From: Phytophthora colocasiae
Lineage: Eukaryota; Oomycota; Peronosporomycetes; Peronosporales; Peronosporaceae
Length of the DNA: 64,000 bases
Assembly (NCBI GenBank): GCA_018806915.1
Contig: JAGKQI010000084.1
Location: forward strand, 682,001 to 746,000
Direction: 5' to 3'
The translations under genes and the position numbers were made by a program. Below are positions 11,506-23,543 of the stretch, one piece after another. The stretch's first letter is position 1. Each line of letters begins with the position of its first letter. The notes beneath the pieces were generated by a model. The model worked only from the letters and a program-made list of their open reading frames with translations, ran no database searches and was not told the DNA's origin.

Positions 11506-13530
11506 ATGACGACTGAATGGGCGTTCCTCGAGCCTTGGCGTGCTGCCTTACGTGCTAGCATTATTCGAAATGAGCCTACTGGTTTGGGGAATGGAACACA
11601 GATTTCATTCGTGTGGCCGCTTCTAAGCTGCCCTGAAGACAAAAATATCACTCATGGTTCACTTAGAAGAAGAGAATCCTCAGATTGTGATCCAGTTGAT
11701 ACAGATTCGAGAAGCAATGGAGTTATTCACGGCCCTTTCCATTGTGGATAATAAAGCGTTCATGGAGCAATTTTCGCAATTTTCGCATCTTACGCAGTCA
11801 ACGCGTCGGAGTTGGTATCCGAAATGGCATGTGTATATCTGTGGAGCTGCTAGTGTTCAACACACCACTTGGAACAAATTGTTTGAGCATTTTCTGGAAC
11901 CAACGCCTCCATTTCAACGGGCTCTTCAGGTGTTGGAGGGGATGAAGCAACCAGATACGAGTACGGCGGATGTTTTCGACCACACCAGTGTGCTGTGGAT
12001 ATGCCCGTTCAATGGTGGTGAAGTGCAGGCGTTCCTATCACATGAAAAAGAGACTGACACGTTGAAGAACATGAAAATGAACTTACGATGGTTATTTGCT
12101 GCGGGTGTTCCTTTAATTGTGAATTTGGTTCTGAAAAAGTATCAGCGTCACCGACTGATATCTGGTACGATCTAACACAAGTGCTGTCGGATGTGGATAT
12201 TTCTATTGGTATCCACGATTTAAGTACGCCAACTTGTCGAAATTTGGCTGCAGGATTGATATGGACACCAATTAAGTCTCTCAGCATTAAATTCAACCAA
12301 AACAACAGAACCAATAACGCTCAAGCCACGATCAACGCTGGAACACTACCGCAACGAGTCTACCAATGGTCCAAAGTGATAAGCAATGTCATGCGGTTTC
12401 AATGCGAGGAAGTCTCGACAAGCGTTTTCGCTGCGATCTGCTCGATCATAGCTGTGCGATTTTACGCTAAGCGAATCCTGTTCGACATACACTCTATAGA
12501 CTCTGAAACATGGCCATGGTTAGTGTATGCAGTATCGTGCACACCTACCGCTGATATTGCACTAACTATTTGGAACACAACGTTGACAACGTCCGATATA
12601 TCGACTATTACGGATGTTGTGAAATATCGTTTCCTTTTCAGAAGGCCCACGAGCTGCAAGTAAGACCTGACGATCCTTCTGAATTCGGCTTTGTAGACCT
12701 TGTAGAAGGAACCATTGTACAACCCGTCAGCGGTGAAGACAGTCAAGGTCTACCGTATCTGGTACCAGCTTCTGTCCGATGTCGGGCTTGGTTTAAGGAT
12801 TGATATGTTGAAGCTGTCGTTCCTGGCTTGGGACTTTGCCGAACGAGACTTGGAAATGGCGTATCCGGAAGTTTCCCACGAAACCGAGACAAACACTCCA
12901 GTGTTCAGTGCCCTTAGCTCACTGGAGACGTATTTTACCCCATTTGAATCGGTTGCTGTGGTAAATAACTTATTGGAAGTGATCGGCAGTCATCTGTGCT
13001 ACTTAAAATTAAGCACACGTACGCACAGCAACGACGCTCTTGATCTGGGTGTATTATCTACTGTATGTCCGAACCTGGAATCGCTCAATACCACTCGTTT
13101 CGATGTGGTGGTCTCAGTGCATAACGAAGCTCTACGTCTGTGGCCAATCAAGAAGTTAAATATCTGTGACAATACGCAATTGGCAGATCTCACGTTGTGC
13201 TTACAGAACTCTGATCTCCGTATGGCACGTGAGCTAGTGGAGATTTTCTTGTCATCGAGGAGGCAAGAGTATGATGAGGGGGAGAAGCTGAACCTTTCAG
13301 CTCACAATGGAGATTTCCTCTCTGTTACAAAGGAGAAAGTTCCGATTGAGTCGAAAGTCGCGATGATTAGCGTCGTCAGCAGTGGACACCACTCGAAAGC
13401 ACTTCATCGACTACACGACGATGTTCTAAGACTAGTTTTTGTCTTAGCTTCGACCCCCGCCCTGCGTTCAGTGAGATTTTGGCCCACGAAGAAGGTGACT
13501 CACTCATATCGACGAGCGGTTATACTGTAG
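11506..13530 (+). pseudogene. Type-2 family copy, several frameshifts and a stop (pair 2, plus arm)
   Basis: Homologous end to end with the intact copy but broken several times. There is an extra A near 11641, indels near 12132-12150, a changed CCCC/TTTT run near 12633, a TGA at about 12801 (GGATTGATATG for GGATGGATATG), and an extra G near 12868. Surviving frames are 11654-12175, 12088-12663, 12570-12803 and 12715-13530. The last ~20 residues differ from the intact copy. The 12794-13530 part is the duplicate of 1-732. Confidence 0.75.
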
Positions 13531-14599
13531 GTGTCATTCGAAACTCGTTATGGATCCGATACGAAAAAAAAATTGAGAAAGAGAAAACTACCATAGTTGT
13601 GTCTACAGGAGCAGAACCCTAACAACTCAAATCATAAAATCTAACACTGTCCGTTGCTTTTTTGTTGTTGGTATGTCGATGTGTTGGAATATCTATCATA
13701 TGTAGAAATCTAGATGGAATTGTAATCCTATCTCCACGATATGCTACCATAACCCGTTGGTATGTACCTGTTTGACAAGGGATCACAAGAGTGCAGTATG
13801 TCGTTCGTGTTTCGGTCCTCGCGAATACGTGTTTGTTTTCCTTGCTGACGTTGTCGACATAAAAAACAACAATGCTTTCGTATCATCAAAACGAAAACCT
13901 AAAAGTGGTCGCCGACGCTGGTCACGGAACTTTCTCCTTCATAACAGAGCATTGCGAGACGTAAAGGCTCCTCCTACCTCTCTCTCTCGTCATAATCTTT
14001 CTCTAAACACTGTAAGCAGAGTAGCCCTAGCTCATGTGCCATTCGTAGACTAGGGTTTCGTGAGGATAAAACAGGAAATTGAAGTTGATTAACTGGTTAT
14101 TCCTGGTTGCTACTACTAGGATTGAATTTTCAAATGCTAATCATTTCTTATCATCTGGAACGCCTGCCAAGTGCGTAGCTTTGTGGTGCGTTGACCAGTG
14201 GACCACCAGGAGGCAGTGATGGCAATAAAAACTTTTAAAAGTTTTTATCATTATTTCTTTTTTCAATTAAGTACGTGACTGTAAATTTGTATTGTCGAAA
14301 GGTATCATATTACAAGGCACTTCGCTCTGTTCGGTCATTTTGTGTAGTACAATGCTGGCTAGGACCAGGATTTCAATATGGACAAAAAGAGAGATCCAGT
14401 ACATGCAAACGTCCGGAATACAAGAGAGCCATGCAGCCAGGTTTCGTCCACCAGCGAAGAGCCTCTTTATGAGTAGAGACCACCATATCCAAACGAATGA
14501 TGTCGAGACATTCGCGATTACACTCAGTCAAGCGGGAGGTCGTTGTTGTGTGTCGGCATTCTCAATTTTAATGAACGTAGATTTCTACCGACCAAAAGC
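13531..14599. other. Gene-poor spacer, duplicate of 733-1799
   Basis: Same content as 733-1799, with small indels mostly in A or T runs, including the palindrome at about 14225-14248. No gene is visible. Confidence 0.5.
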
Positions 14600-15991
14600 A
14601 AGTTAACCACCAACGTGACAGATTCGATTTTTGAGATAAAGTGTATCTCTTGTGAGTGAAGTCCAACGACTTTTGTCTCCTCTGAATCGTGAGAAACTTC
14701 AGATACCTAGTTCGACAAAGTCCAAAACCTGGAACGACAACTTCCGCGCTGTCATCACCCTTAACCAGGCCCCGATAACGGATAGCACTAGGCACCACAA
14801 ATACAGGCGCTTCACTTTCTATTGGCTATACTGTTGTGCCTTCCACAACATCCACAAATCCATTTTCATCATGCGCTTTTGGCTGAAGCTTCAGTCCCGC
14901 ACTCTCGAAATGAGGAAACCCGCAACGCCCAATAGATCGGACTTTGTAAAACTTGCATTCCAAATCGTCAGGGAATTCTTAATAGCACGTCCACAACACA
15001 CAGCAAATACTAGCCACGACCATGACTCAGAGTCCACATAAAGGATGAAGTCGACTGGTTTAGTAGGTGCAATCGAATCGCAGCTAAAAACACTTTCAGA
15101 TAAGTAGCGTATGACCACTATTCACGTGGGTAGTAGAGCTCCAGTGTTGATCGTGGCTTGAGCTTTATTGGTTCTGTTTTTTTGGTTGATTTCAATGCAT
15201 AACCAGTTGATTGGTGTCTGTACCAATCCTGCAGCCAAATTTCGACAAGTTGTCGTGGTTAAATCACAGATACGAATGTAAATGTTTGTAGTCATCGGAA
15301 CTTGCTGCCTTAGGTCCTGCCAGATATCCATTTGAATTGCATCCATTTGAATACCACAGGGTGAAGTAAGACCCAGTTGCATAATCAGAGGAGCACCAGC
15401 GTTAAAAAATCTCCGTAGGTCAGTTTGAATCCCGTCCAACGTGTCGTTCTTGTCGTCATGTATTAAGCGCACGTACACCTCTGCACCATCGAACTTACAC
15501 TCCCACTTCACACCAGTACATTTGAAAATGACTTCCTTGTTGGTCTTCTCTAGTCCCAACGTCTCCAACATTTGAATTGCGCGTAGAAATTGTGGTGAGG
15601 AGTCTGAAATCTCCATCAACCTGCTCCAAGTCTCTTGTTGAACTGCAGCAGCTCCACTGACGTACAGTATCCAGCTTGGATGCCAGTTCATGTTGCCTTT
15701 ATCCATTGACTCTGTAAGCTGCGGAAATTGATCGGTGAACGCTTTTTTGTTGACTACTGAAAGGACAGTGAACAATTCCATTGCCTCTCGAATCTGAATG
15801 AGCTGGGTCACATTGTCTGGATTGTCTTCTTTCAAATGAAGAATAAGAGAACATTGCTTCTGTGGGTTGCCGACGATAGACCACTCGAATGATACCTGAA
15901 CTGTGTTTATAAGTTCCGTCGGGGGGTTATGTAAAAACTAGCGTGTAAGACAGTACGCCATGGCTCTAGGGAAGCTCCAGTCAGTCGTCAT
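14600..15991 (-). pseudogene. Type-1 family copy, decayed (pair 3, minus arm)
   Basis: Duplicate of 1800-3184. The start at 15991 has the type-1 N-terminus. An extra G near 15968 breaks the frame, and codons 15835-2-15122 (237 codons) remain open. The distal part is strongly diverged (frame 15118-14891 with LYVDSESWSWLVFAV, matching the family's SETWPWLVYAV). It faces the intact copy at 16125. Confidence 0.7.
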
Positions 15992-16124
15992 TACAGAGGA
16001 AAGCGGAAATGTGGATTACCTTGTGAGGTCAATGGCGAAGAAGCCAATCACTCACTTTGTAGTTGAGTTCTATCTATCACTCGAAATATGATCTTCGTAG
16101 TAACATTTCCAAATTTCCGCTGTC
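15992..16124. promoter_or_regulatory. 133-nt divergent spacer of pair 3
   Basis: This is the upstream region of the only fully open family gene. It is 133 nt between the outward ATG codons, with the same inverted-repeat edges as the other three spacers. If any of these spacers is an active bidirectional promoter, this is the first candidate. Confidence 0.55.
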
Positions 16125-18122
16125 ATGACGACTGAATGGGCGTTCCTCGAGCCTTGGCGTGCTGCCTTACGTGCTAGCATTATTCGAAATGAGCCTACTG
16201 GTTTGGGGAATGGAACACAGATTTCATTCGTGTGGCCGCTTCTAAGCTGCCCTGAAGACAAAATATCACTCATGGTTCACTTAGAAGAAGAGAATCCTCA
16301 GATTGTGATCCAGTTGATACAGATTCGAGAAGCAATGGAGTTATTCACGGCCCTTTCCATTGTGGATAATAAAGCGTTCATGGAGCAATTTTCGCAATTT
16401 TCGCATCTTACGCAGTCAACGCGTCGGAGTTGGTATCCGAAATGGCATGTGTATATCTGTGGAGCTGCTAGTGTTCAACACACCACTTGGAACAAATTGT
16501 TTGAGCATTTTCTGGAACCAACGCCTCCATTTCAACGGGCTCTTCAGGTGTTGGAGGGGATGAAGCAACCAGATACGAGTACGGCGGATGTTTTCGACCA
16601 CACCAGTGTGCTGTGGATATGCCCGTTCAATGGTGGTGAAGTGCAGGCGTTCCTATCACATGAAAAAGAGACTGACACGTTGAAGAACATGAAAATGAAC
16701 TTACGATGGTTATTTGCTGCGGGTGTTCCTTTAATTGTGAATTTGGTTCTGAAAAGTATCAGCGTCACCCCGACTGATATCTGGTACGATCTAACACAAG
16801 TGCTGTCGGATGTGGATATTTCTATTGGTATCCACGATTTAAGTACGCCAACTTGTCGAAATTTGGCTGCAGGATTGATATGGACACCAATTACTTCTCT
16901 CAGCATTAAATTCAACCAAAACAACAGAACCAATAACGCTCAAGCCACGATCAACGCTGGAACACTACTGCAACGAGTCTACCAATGGTCCAAAGTGATA
17001 AGCAATGTCATGCGGTTTCAATGCGAGGAAGTCTCGACAAGCGTTTTCGCTGCGATCTGCTCGATCATAGCTGTGCGATTTTACGCTAAGCGAATCCTGT
17101 TCGACATACACTCTATAGACTCTGAAACATGGCCATGGTTAGTGTATGCAGTATCGTGCACACCTACCGCTGATATTGCACTAACTATTTGGAACACAAC
17201 GTTGACAACGTCCGATATATCGACTATTACGGATGTTGTGAAATATCGTTTCCCCTTTTCGAAGGCCCACGAGCTGCAAGTAAGACCTGACGATCCTTCT
17301 GAATTCGGCTTTGTAGACCTTGTAGAAGGAACCATTGTACAACCCGTCAGCGGTGAAGACAGTCAAGGTCTACCGTATCTGGTACCAGCTTCTGTCCGAT
17401 GTCGGGCTTGGTTTAAGGATGGATATGTTGAAGCTGTCGTTCCTGGCTTGGGACTTTGCCGAACGAGACTTGGAAATGGCGTATCCGAAGTTTCCCACGA
17501 AACTGAGGCAAACACTCACGTTTCCAGTGCCTTTAGCTCACTGGAGACGTATTTTACCCCATTTGAATCGGTTGCTGTGGTAAATAACTTATTGGAAGTG
17601 ATCGGCAGTCATCTGTGCTACTTAAAATTAAGCACACGTACGCACAGCAACGACGCTCTTGATCTGGGTGTATTATCTACTGTATGTCCGAACCTGGAAT
17701 CGCTCAATACCACTCGTTTCGATGTGGTGGTCTCGGTGCACAACGAAGCTCTACGTCTGTGGCCGATCAGGGAGTTAGATTTCTGTGATAATACGCAATT
17801 GGCAGATCTCACGTCATGTTTACAGAACTCTGACCTCCGTATGGCACGTGAGCTAGTGGAGATTTTCTTGTCATCGATGGAGCAAGTGTATGATGAGGGG
17901 GAGAAGCTCAACTTTTCAGCTCACAATGGAGATTTCCTCTCTGTTACAAAGGAGAAAGTTCCGATTGAGTCGAAAGTCGCGATGATTAGCGTCGTCAGCA
18001 GTGGACACCACTCGAAAGCACTTCATCGACTACACGACGATGTTCTAAGACTAGTTTTTGTCTTAGCTTCGACCCCCGCCCAGCGTTCAGTAATGTTTTA
18101 TCCATTCGAAGAAGATCATTAG
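16125..18122 (+). CDS. Intact type-2 member of a multicopy family of unknown function
   Basis: Single open frame of 665 codons, the longest and cleanest copy. I do not recognise the protein. It has no evident signal peptide, membrane segment or catalytic motif. The N-terminus reads MTTEWAFLEPWRAALRASII. The C-terminal third has spaced leucine/hydrophobic blocks that look like irregular leucine-rich or RNI-type repeats (LLEVIGSHLCYLKL ~488, VCPNLESLN ~520, LRLWPIRELDF ~543). Near the end, LHRLHDDVLRLVFVLAS (~634) faintly resembles an F-box first helix. It is divergent to a decayed type-1 copy with a 133-nt spacer, and AATAAA follows at 18179-18184. No intron is needed. Possible roles include a host gene family or a gene carried by an unrecognised large element; the copy number and transposon context fit either. 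Confidence 0.7.
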   Translation: MTTEWAFLEPWRAALRASIIRNEPTGLGNGTQISFVWPLLSCPEDKISLMVHLEEENPQIVIQLIQIREAMELFTALSIVDNKAFMEQFSQFSHLTQSTRRSWYPKWHVYICGAASVQHTTWNKLFEHFLEPTPPFQRALQVLEGMKQPDTSTADVFDHTSVLWICPFNGGEVQAFLSHEKETDTLKNMKMNLRWLFAAGVPLIVNLVLKSISVTPTDIWYDLTQVLSDVDISIGIHDLSTPTCRNLAAGLIWTPITSLSIKFNQNNRTNNAQATINAGTLLQRVYQWSKVISNVMRFQCEEVSTSVFAAICSIIAVRFYAKRILFDIHSIDSETWPWLVYAVSCTPTADIALTIWNTTLTTSDISTITDVVKYRFPFSKAHELQVRPDDPSEFGFVDLVEGTIVQPVSGEDSQGLPYLVPASVRCRAWFKDGYVEAVVPGLGLCRTRLGNGVSEVSHETEANTHVSSAFSSLETYFTPFESVAVVNNLLEVIGSHLCYLKLSTRTHSNDALDLGVLSTVCPNLESLNTTRFDVVVSVHNEALRLWPIRELDFCDNTQLADLTSCLQNSDLRMARELVEIFLSSMEQVYDEGEKLNFSAHNGDFLSVTKEKVPIESKVAMISVVSSGHHSKALHRLHDDVLRLVFVLASTPAQRSVMFYPFEEDH

Positions 18123-18624
18123 CTTGAGTGACTGTAGACACTGATAGCTGTGGATCATAGAGCAGAAAGATTCGCTCTAATAAAATTGACCGTAGTTACT
18201 GCAGCAGACAGTCTTTATTCGGTATACACAGTTTAGTAAAAACAGGTTAGGTCTTTACCGTATAAGATAGTTTTAGGAAGTCGAATGTCGCTCACGGTAC
18301 ATGTACTACGAAGCCCATTTACACTTTTTGTAAGGCAGCAGCCCAGTCGTCATTCGACAAGTAGTGTAGAAGACTAGGGCGGATTTACTAGCCGAATTAG
18401 AATGGTTATTCGAGTTCATTCCGTAGAAACAGTAGCACAGTTTACCTCAATAACTCTCCCCCCCCCAAAAAAAAAAAAAATGAAGCACCACTTGCTAGCT
18501 CGGGAAGCCGCTCTTGATTTCATGATAATTTAAGGTAACTTAGTTACTGGAAAATTGCAGGCCACTGGGCAGGAAGTGAGAGGGACCCAACCTGTTACCG
18601 ATGCACCTAATCGCTGGGCAGGGT
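18123..18624. other. 3' flank of the intact family gene
   Basis: Duplicate of 5316-5864 with a ~47-bp deletion near 18280. It contains the AATAAA at 18179-18184 and a C-run/A-run tract at 18457-18480. No gene is visible. Confidence 0.5.
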
Positions 18625-19035
18625 CTAAGCAAAGACAAAAATTAGTCCTAGAACATCGTCGTGTAGTCGATGAAGTACATTCGAGTGGTGTGCACTTGTG
18701 ATGACGCTCATCATCGCGGCCTTCGACTTAATCGGAACTTTCTCCTTTGTGACATAGAGGAAATCTCCATTATGAACCGAAAGGTTCATCTTCTCGTCAC
18801 ATTCTTGCACCATCGGCCCTAAATAAAGCTTCAATAGCTCACGAGCCATTCGGAGATCAGGATTCCGTAAGCATGACGTGAGATCTGCCAATTTCGTGTT
18901 GCCATGAATATGTAACTCCTTGATTGGCCACAGACGCAGAGACTCATTGTGCACCGAAACCACCACGTCAACGTGATAGGCGTCGAGCGATTCCAGGTTC
19001 GGGCACGCAGCCGATAAAACACTCAGATCAAGCGT
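18625..19035 (-). pseudogene. C-terminal fragment of the diverged family subtype (duplicate)
   Basis: Duplicate of 5865-6291 on the minus strand. A one-base difference near 19021 (CACTCAGATC against CACTCCAGATC) shortens the open frame to 113 codons. It carries the same RLWPIKELHIHGN and LHRLHDDVLGLIFVFA motifs. It ends where the copia leader begins. Confidence 0.65.
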
Positions 19036-19445
19036 GACATCGTTGCTGTCGGAAAAGGAAATTGAAGTTGATTAACTGGTTATTCCTGGCTGCTACTACT
19101 TGGCTTGGCTATTGAATTCTGAAGGTTTGATTGTGATTGTGAATTGTTTGAATGGGATATTGAATTTTCGAATGCTAATCATTTCTTATCATCTGGAAAG
19201 TAAGTCCCCGGAGGGACTCGAACGCCTTGTTGAAGTCATGCACACTGTCACAGATTGTGAGCTGTACATAAAGGCAACTTGCCTAAGAGTGATGATCAGT
19301 GAACATTCCAGAATGACTTGAGGACATTCTAGTGTTCTAGAAGGCATAGCACAAGTGTAGGAACAGCAAAACACACTTTTGGTAAATGCAACCACTTTCC
19401 ATTTTACACTGCATCGCACAAGAGAGTTTAAGAGCGTTTTAGGTA
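19036..19445. other. Leader of copia remnant copy B
   Basis: Duplicate of 6292-6686. It has the same unresolved 5' end and nothing else recognisable. Confidence 0.4.
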
Positions 19446-22142
19446 ATGAGCCCAAACACGCTGGGTCCGAACGACGTCCTGCGAGAGGATAACTATTTCC
19501 TTTGGGAATTCAATTGCCGAATGGCATTCGCAAGGAAGGACCTGCTGGACCACGTTGAGATGAAGCCAGAGGATGCAGCTAATCGAGAGACCGAGGCGTG
19601 GAAAGCCGCCGATTTCAAGACGTTGGCTGTCATCTCTAAGTTACTAAGTCCAGTGTACCAGTCCATGATCCGTGATTCTAAGTCTGCTAAGGAAGCGTGG
19701 GAAATGCTGCGAGAATTCTTCGTCAAACAGAATTTGAATAATCGCGTTACGCTTCGCAAGAAACTACATGAGTTTCAGATGCCGTCGGGAGGAGACTTGA
19801 TGGACCATATGTTGAAATTTGACGATCTCTGATTGAGGTTGTCTGCCGTTGGTGATCAACTGAGTGACGATGAAAAGTTGGTGATACTACTTGGAAGCCT
19901 GTCAAGCGAATATGATGCCATGGTGAAGGCTCACTCGTCGGTGACACTAATGGATGCTAAAGAAATGCTCCGTCGAGAATCCGAGACTCTCAAGAAACGA
20001 GAAACGCAAGAAGAGGCTTTTAACGGATCTGCACGTGGAGGAAATGAGGGTAAACGACGCTTCAACAACGGCAGGGGACGTGGCCGTGGAAGCCAACATT
20101 GACGTGGTCAGAATAGTGGTCGAGGTGGTCAACGGGATCAATACGGTGGTTCGTTTAGGAGTAGCGGAGCTACTCGGTTTAATGGACAATGTTTCGAATG
20201 CAAGCAGTATGGACATAGGCGTCATGAGTGTCCAAAGAAGAACAACGAAGGTGATTCGGATGAGGTTGTGTTCGCTGCGACGAAAGGGACTACGACATCG
20301 TGGTTGTTGGACAGTGGCGCTTAGCGCACATATGACATTCAGTCGCGGTGATTTCATTGAGTTTCGTCCGCTTGAATCGCCTATTGACATTGTTGTTGCT
20401 AGTGGCCAACGTCTACGTGCTGTAAGAGTCGGTACCGTTCGCTTCCAGGGTGACGGATGCCAAGTGATCAAGGTCACGGAAGTTCTATTAGTACCCGAAC
20501 TGGACAGACGCTTGCTGTCCATTCCCTCATTGGTGGCGAGAGGGGAATCTGTCGGATTTTCTGGTGATGGGGGGCACTATCAGTTTCGACGGGAATTTAG
20601 TTGCGCATGTGGAGAAGCGGGATAAGCTATTTGTGTGGGATGTTGTGGCGTCGACAGAAACGAATATTGACCAAGTAGTCGCAGCATCAGCGGGAGAATC
20701 CTCGGAATCCCTATGGCACGAACGTCTGGGTCATGTGTCGAAGAAGAAGATGGTTCTGGTGTCACGTGCTGCGACGGGTGTTCCGGAGTTCTCAAGAAGT
20801 AAAGCAGCAGAAGAACAAGCGCCATGCACAGGCTGTGTTTGTGGGAAAATGACTGTGAGTCCCTTTTCGAAGCAGTCCGGAAGTGTAGTGAAGACTCATG
20901 GTCTATTGGACATCGTGCATTCTGACGTTATGGGTCCGATGAAGCCTTTGTCAAGAGGGGGAGCGAAATCTGTAGTTACATTCGTTGATGACTACTCGCG
21001 TTTTGTCCATGTGTACCTTATTAAGGCGAAGTCCGACGTTTTCGCCAAGTTCAAGGAGTACAAGCAATTGGTTGAGACACAGACGGGTTTTCGTGTTCGC
21101 TGCCTTCGTAGCGATAATGGCGGGGAGTATTTGAGCAAGCGTTTTGGAGAATTCTTTGCGGCGCACGGTATTGTCCACCAGACATCTACACCTCACACAC
21201 CTCAGCAAAATGGAGTAGCTGAGCGTATGAACCGTACACTAGTGGAAATGGCTCGGTCAATGTTGTATCATCGAAGCTTGGGTGATGCAATGAACACGGC
21301 CGTCTACATCCTCAATCGTGTTCCAAATACGGCGCGGCCACAGGCAACCCCATACGAGGTGTTTACAGGACTCAAACCAGACCTTAAGCATTTGCGAGGC
21401 TTTGGGGCGAAGGGTTTTGTCCATGTGGACAAGTCACGACGCAGCAAATGGGATGCACGGGCTCACCCGTGTGTATTCCTTGGATATGCAGTAGGATCGA
21501 AAGCGTACCGAGTTTGGGACTGTGAAGATAATCGAGTGGTGACGACAAGAACAGTCTCGCTAGATGAACATCATGTGGATGGGTATCAAACAGTGGTTCA
21601 CGTCTCCAAACAAGATCACTGGGTGATTGACGATGATGAGAACCCAGAGCATCCAAATTCATTTTCTGGAAGTAATGCGGACGTTAAAATGGTCGAAGAT
21701 GCTAGTGGCCCTGTCGACATGGAGATTGACTACGCTCCAGAACGGTCACCTCAAGTACAGGGTGGTGATAATGTGTTGTCTCGTAGAGGGGAGATGGAAG
21801 CCCTGCACCAGTACCGTCACAGTCGGGTGCTCGATCTACTCAACAACGCATACTCCCGCCATCATATCAATCATCAGAAGTAATCCCGTCGTCAGTTCGT
21901 CAGTTTACGCGTTATGGAGATCTTCCACGAAGTGAAAATCTGGTATTTGGGCCAACTAGAGCTCGTCAACTTCGGATTTACTCTCAGCAACAGCCACATC
22001 TGCTGGAAGCAAGTTCACTGCGCGCTGGTTCACAGACATCGCCAAGTTACCCCGCGTTACCGCCTAATCAAGATCTGACAACTCAAGATGAGAACGGATC
22101 GCTGCTACTGGATCTTTCTGCTCTATCTTCATCGAATGGATA
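19446..22142 (+). pseudogene. Ty1/copia gag-protease-integrase remnant, copy B (no RT)
   Basis: Duplicate of 6687-9383 with the same two in-frame TGA codons (19830-19832 and 20100-20102), so those stops predate the duplication. It also has three private one-base indels: an extra T near 20321 inside the protease active-site coding stretch, an extra G near 20570, and a missing G near 21790. The integrase part remains open as 20564-21883. It joins the 3' end of a family gene at about 22135, exactly as copy A does. Confidence 0.85.
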
Positions 22143-23418
22143 AAACATTACTGAACGCTGGGCGGGGGTCGAAGCAAAGACAAAAATTAGTCTTAGAACA
22201 TCGTCGTGTAGTCGATGAAGTGCTTTCGAGTGGTGTCCACTGCTGACGACGCTAATCATCGCGACTTTCGACTCAATCGGAACTTTCTCCTTTGTAACAG
22301 AGAGGAAATCTCCATTATGAGCTGAAAGGTTCAGCTTCTCCCCCTCGTCATACACTTGCTCCATCGATTCCAAGAAAATCTCCACTAGCTCACGTGCCAT
22401 TCGGAGGTCAGAGTTCTGTAAACATGACGTTAGATCTGCCAATTGCGTATTGTCACAGATATTTAACTTCTTGATTGGCCACAGACATAGAGCTTCGTTG
22501 TGCACTGAGACCACCACATCGAAACGAGTGGTATTGAGCGATTCCAGGTTCGGACATACAGTAGATAATACACCCAGATCAAGAGCGTCGTTGCTGTGGG
22601 TAGGTGTGCTCAATTTTAAGTAGCGCAGATGACTGCCGATCACTTCCAATAAGTTATTTACCACAGCAACCGATTCAAATGGGGTAAAATACGTCTCCAG
22701 TGAGCTAAAGGCACTGGAAACGTGAGTGTTTGCCTCAGTTTCGTGGGAAACTTCGGATACGCCATTTCCAAGTCTCGTTCGGCAAAGTCCCAAGCCAGGA
22801 ACGACAGCTTCAACATATCAATCCTTAAACCAAGCCCGACATCGGACAGAAGCTGGTACCAGATACGGTAGACCTTGACTGTCTTCACCGCTGACGGGTT
22901 GTACAATGGTTCCTTCTACAAGGTCTACAAAGCCGAATTCAGAAGGATCGTCAGGTCTTACTTGCAGCTCGTGGGCCTTCGAAAAGGGGAAACGATATTT
23001 CACAACATCCGTAATAGTCGATATATCGGACGTTGTCAACGTTGTGTTCCAAATAGTTAGTGCAATATCAGCGGTAGGTGTGAACGATACTGCATACACT
23101 AACCATGGCCATGTTTCAGAGTCTATAGAGTGTATGTCGAACAGGATTCGCTTAGCGTAAAATCGCACAGCTATGATCGAGCAGATCGCAGCGAAAACGC
23201 TTGTCGAGACTTCCTCGCATTGAAACCGCATGACATTGCTTATCACTTTGGACCATTGGTAGACTCGTTGCGGTAGAGTTCCAGCGTTGATCGTGGCTTG
23301 AGCGTTATTGGTTCTGTTGTATTGGTTGAATTCAATGCTGAGAGACTTAATTGGTGTCCATATCAATCCTGCAGCCAAATTTCGACAAGTTGGTGTACTT
23401 AAATCGTGGATACCAATA
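22135..23418 (-). pseudogene. Type-2 family gene split by insertions, segment 3 (C-terminal)
   Basis: C-terminal half of a minus-strand family gene. Its start codon is at 53524, and it is interrupted by a Tc1/mariner element and by a 28-kb gypsy insertion. It carries the usual C-terminal motifs (CPNLESLNTTRFDVV, LHRLHDDVLRLIFVFAS). A TGA corresponding to codon GGA lies near 22820, so the gene is also interrupted internally. At 23417-23418 the family sequence stops at the TA target of the transposon and resumes at 24864. Confidence 0.75.
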
Positions 23419-23487
23419 CACCTTTTAACCTTCAAAATGTCAAAAAGAAAATTCAATACGTCAAAACGTAAATTCAAAACGACACAG
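23419..23487 (+). repeat. Left terminal inverted repeat of the Tc1/mariner element
   Basis: 69 bp, the reverse complement of 24793-24861 apart from one mismatch (ATTCAATACG against ATGCAATACG). Confidence 0.92.
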
Positions 23488-23543
23488 GCGTACAAAACCA
23501 ATATTATATTGTCATCACTAAAGACAGGGTATTATCAACTAAA

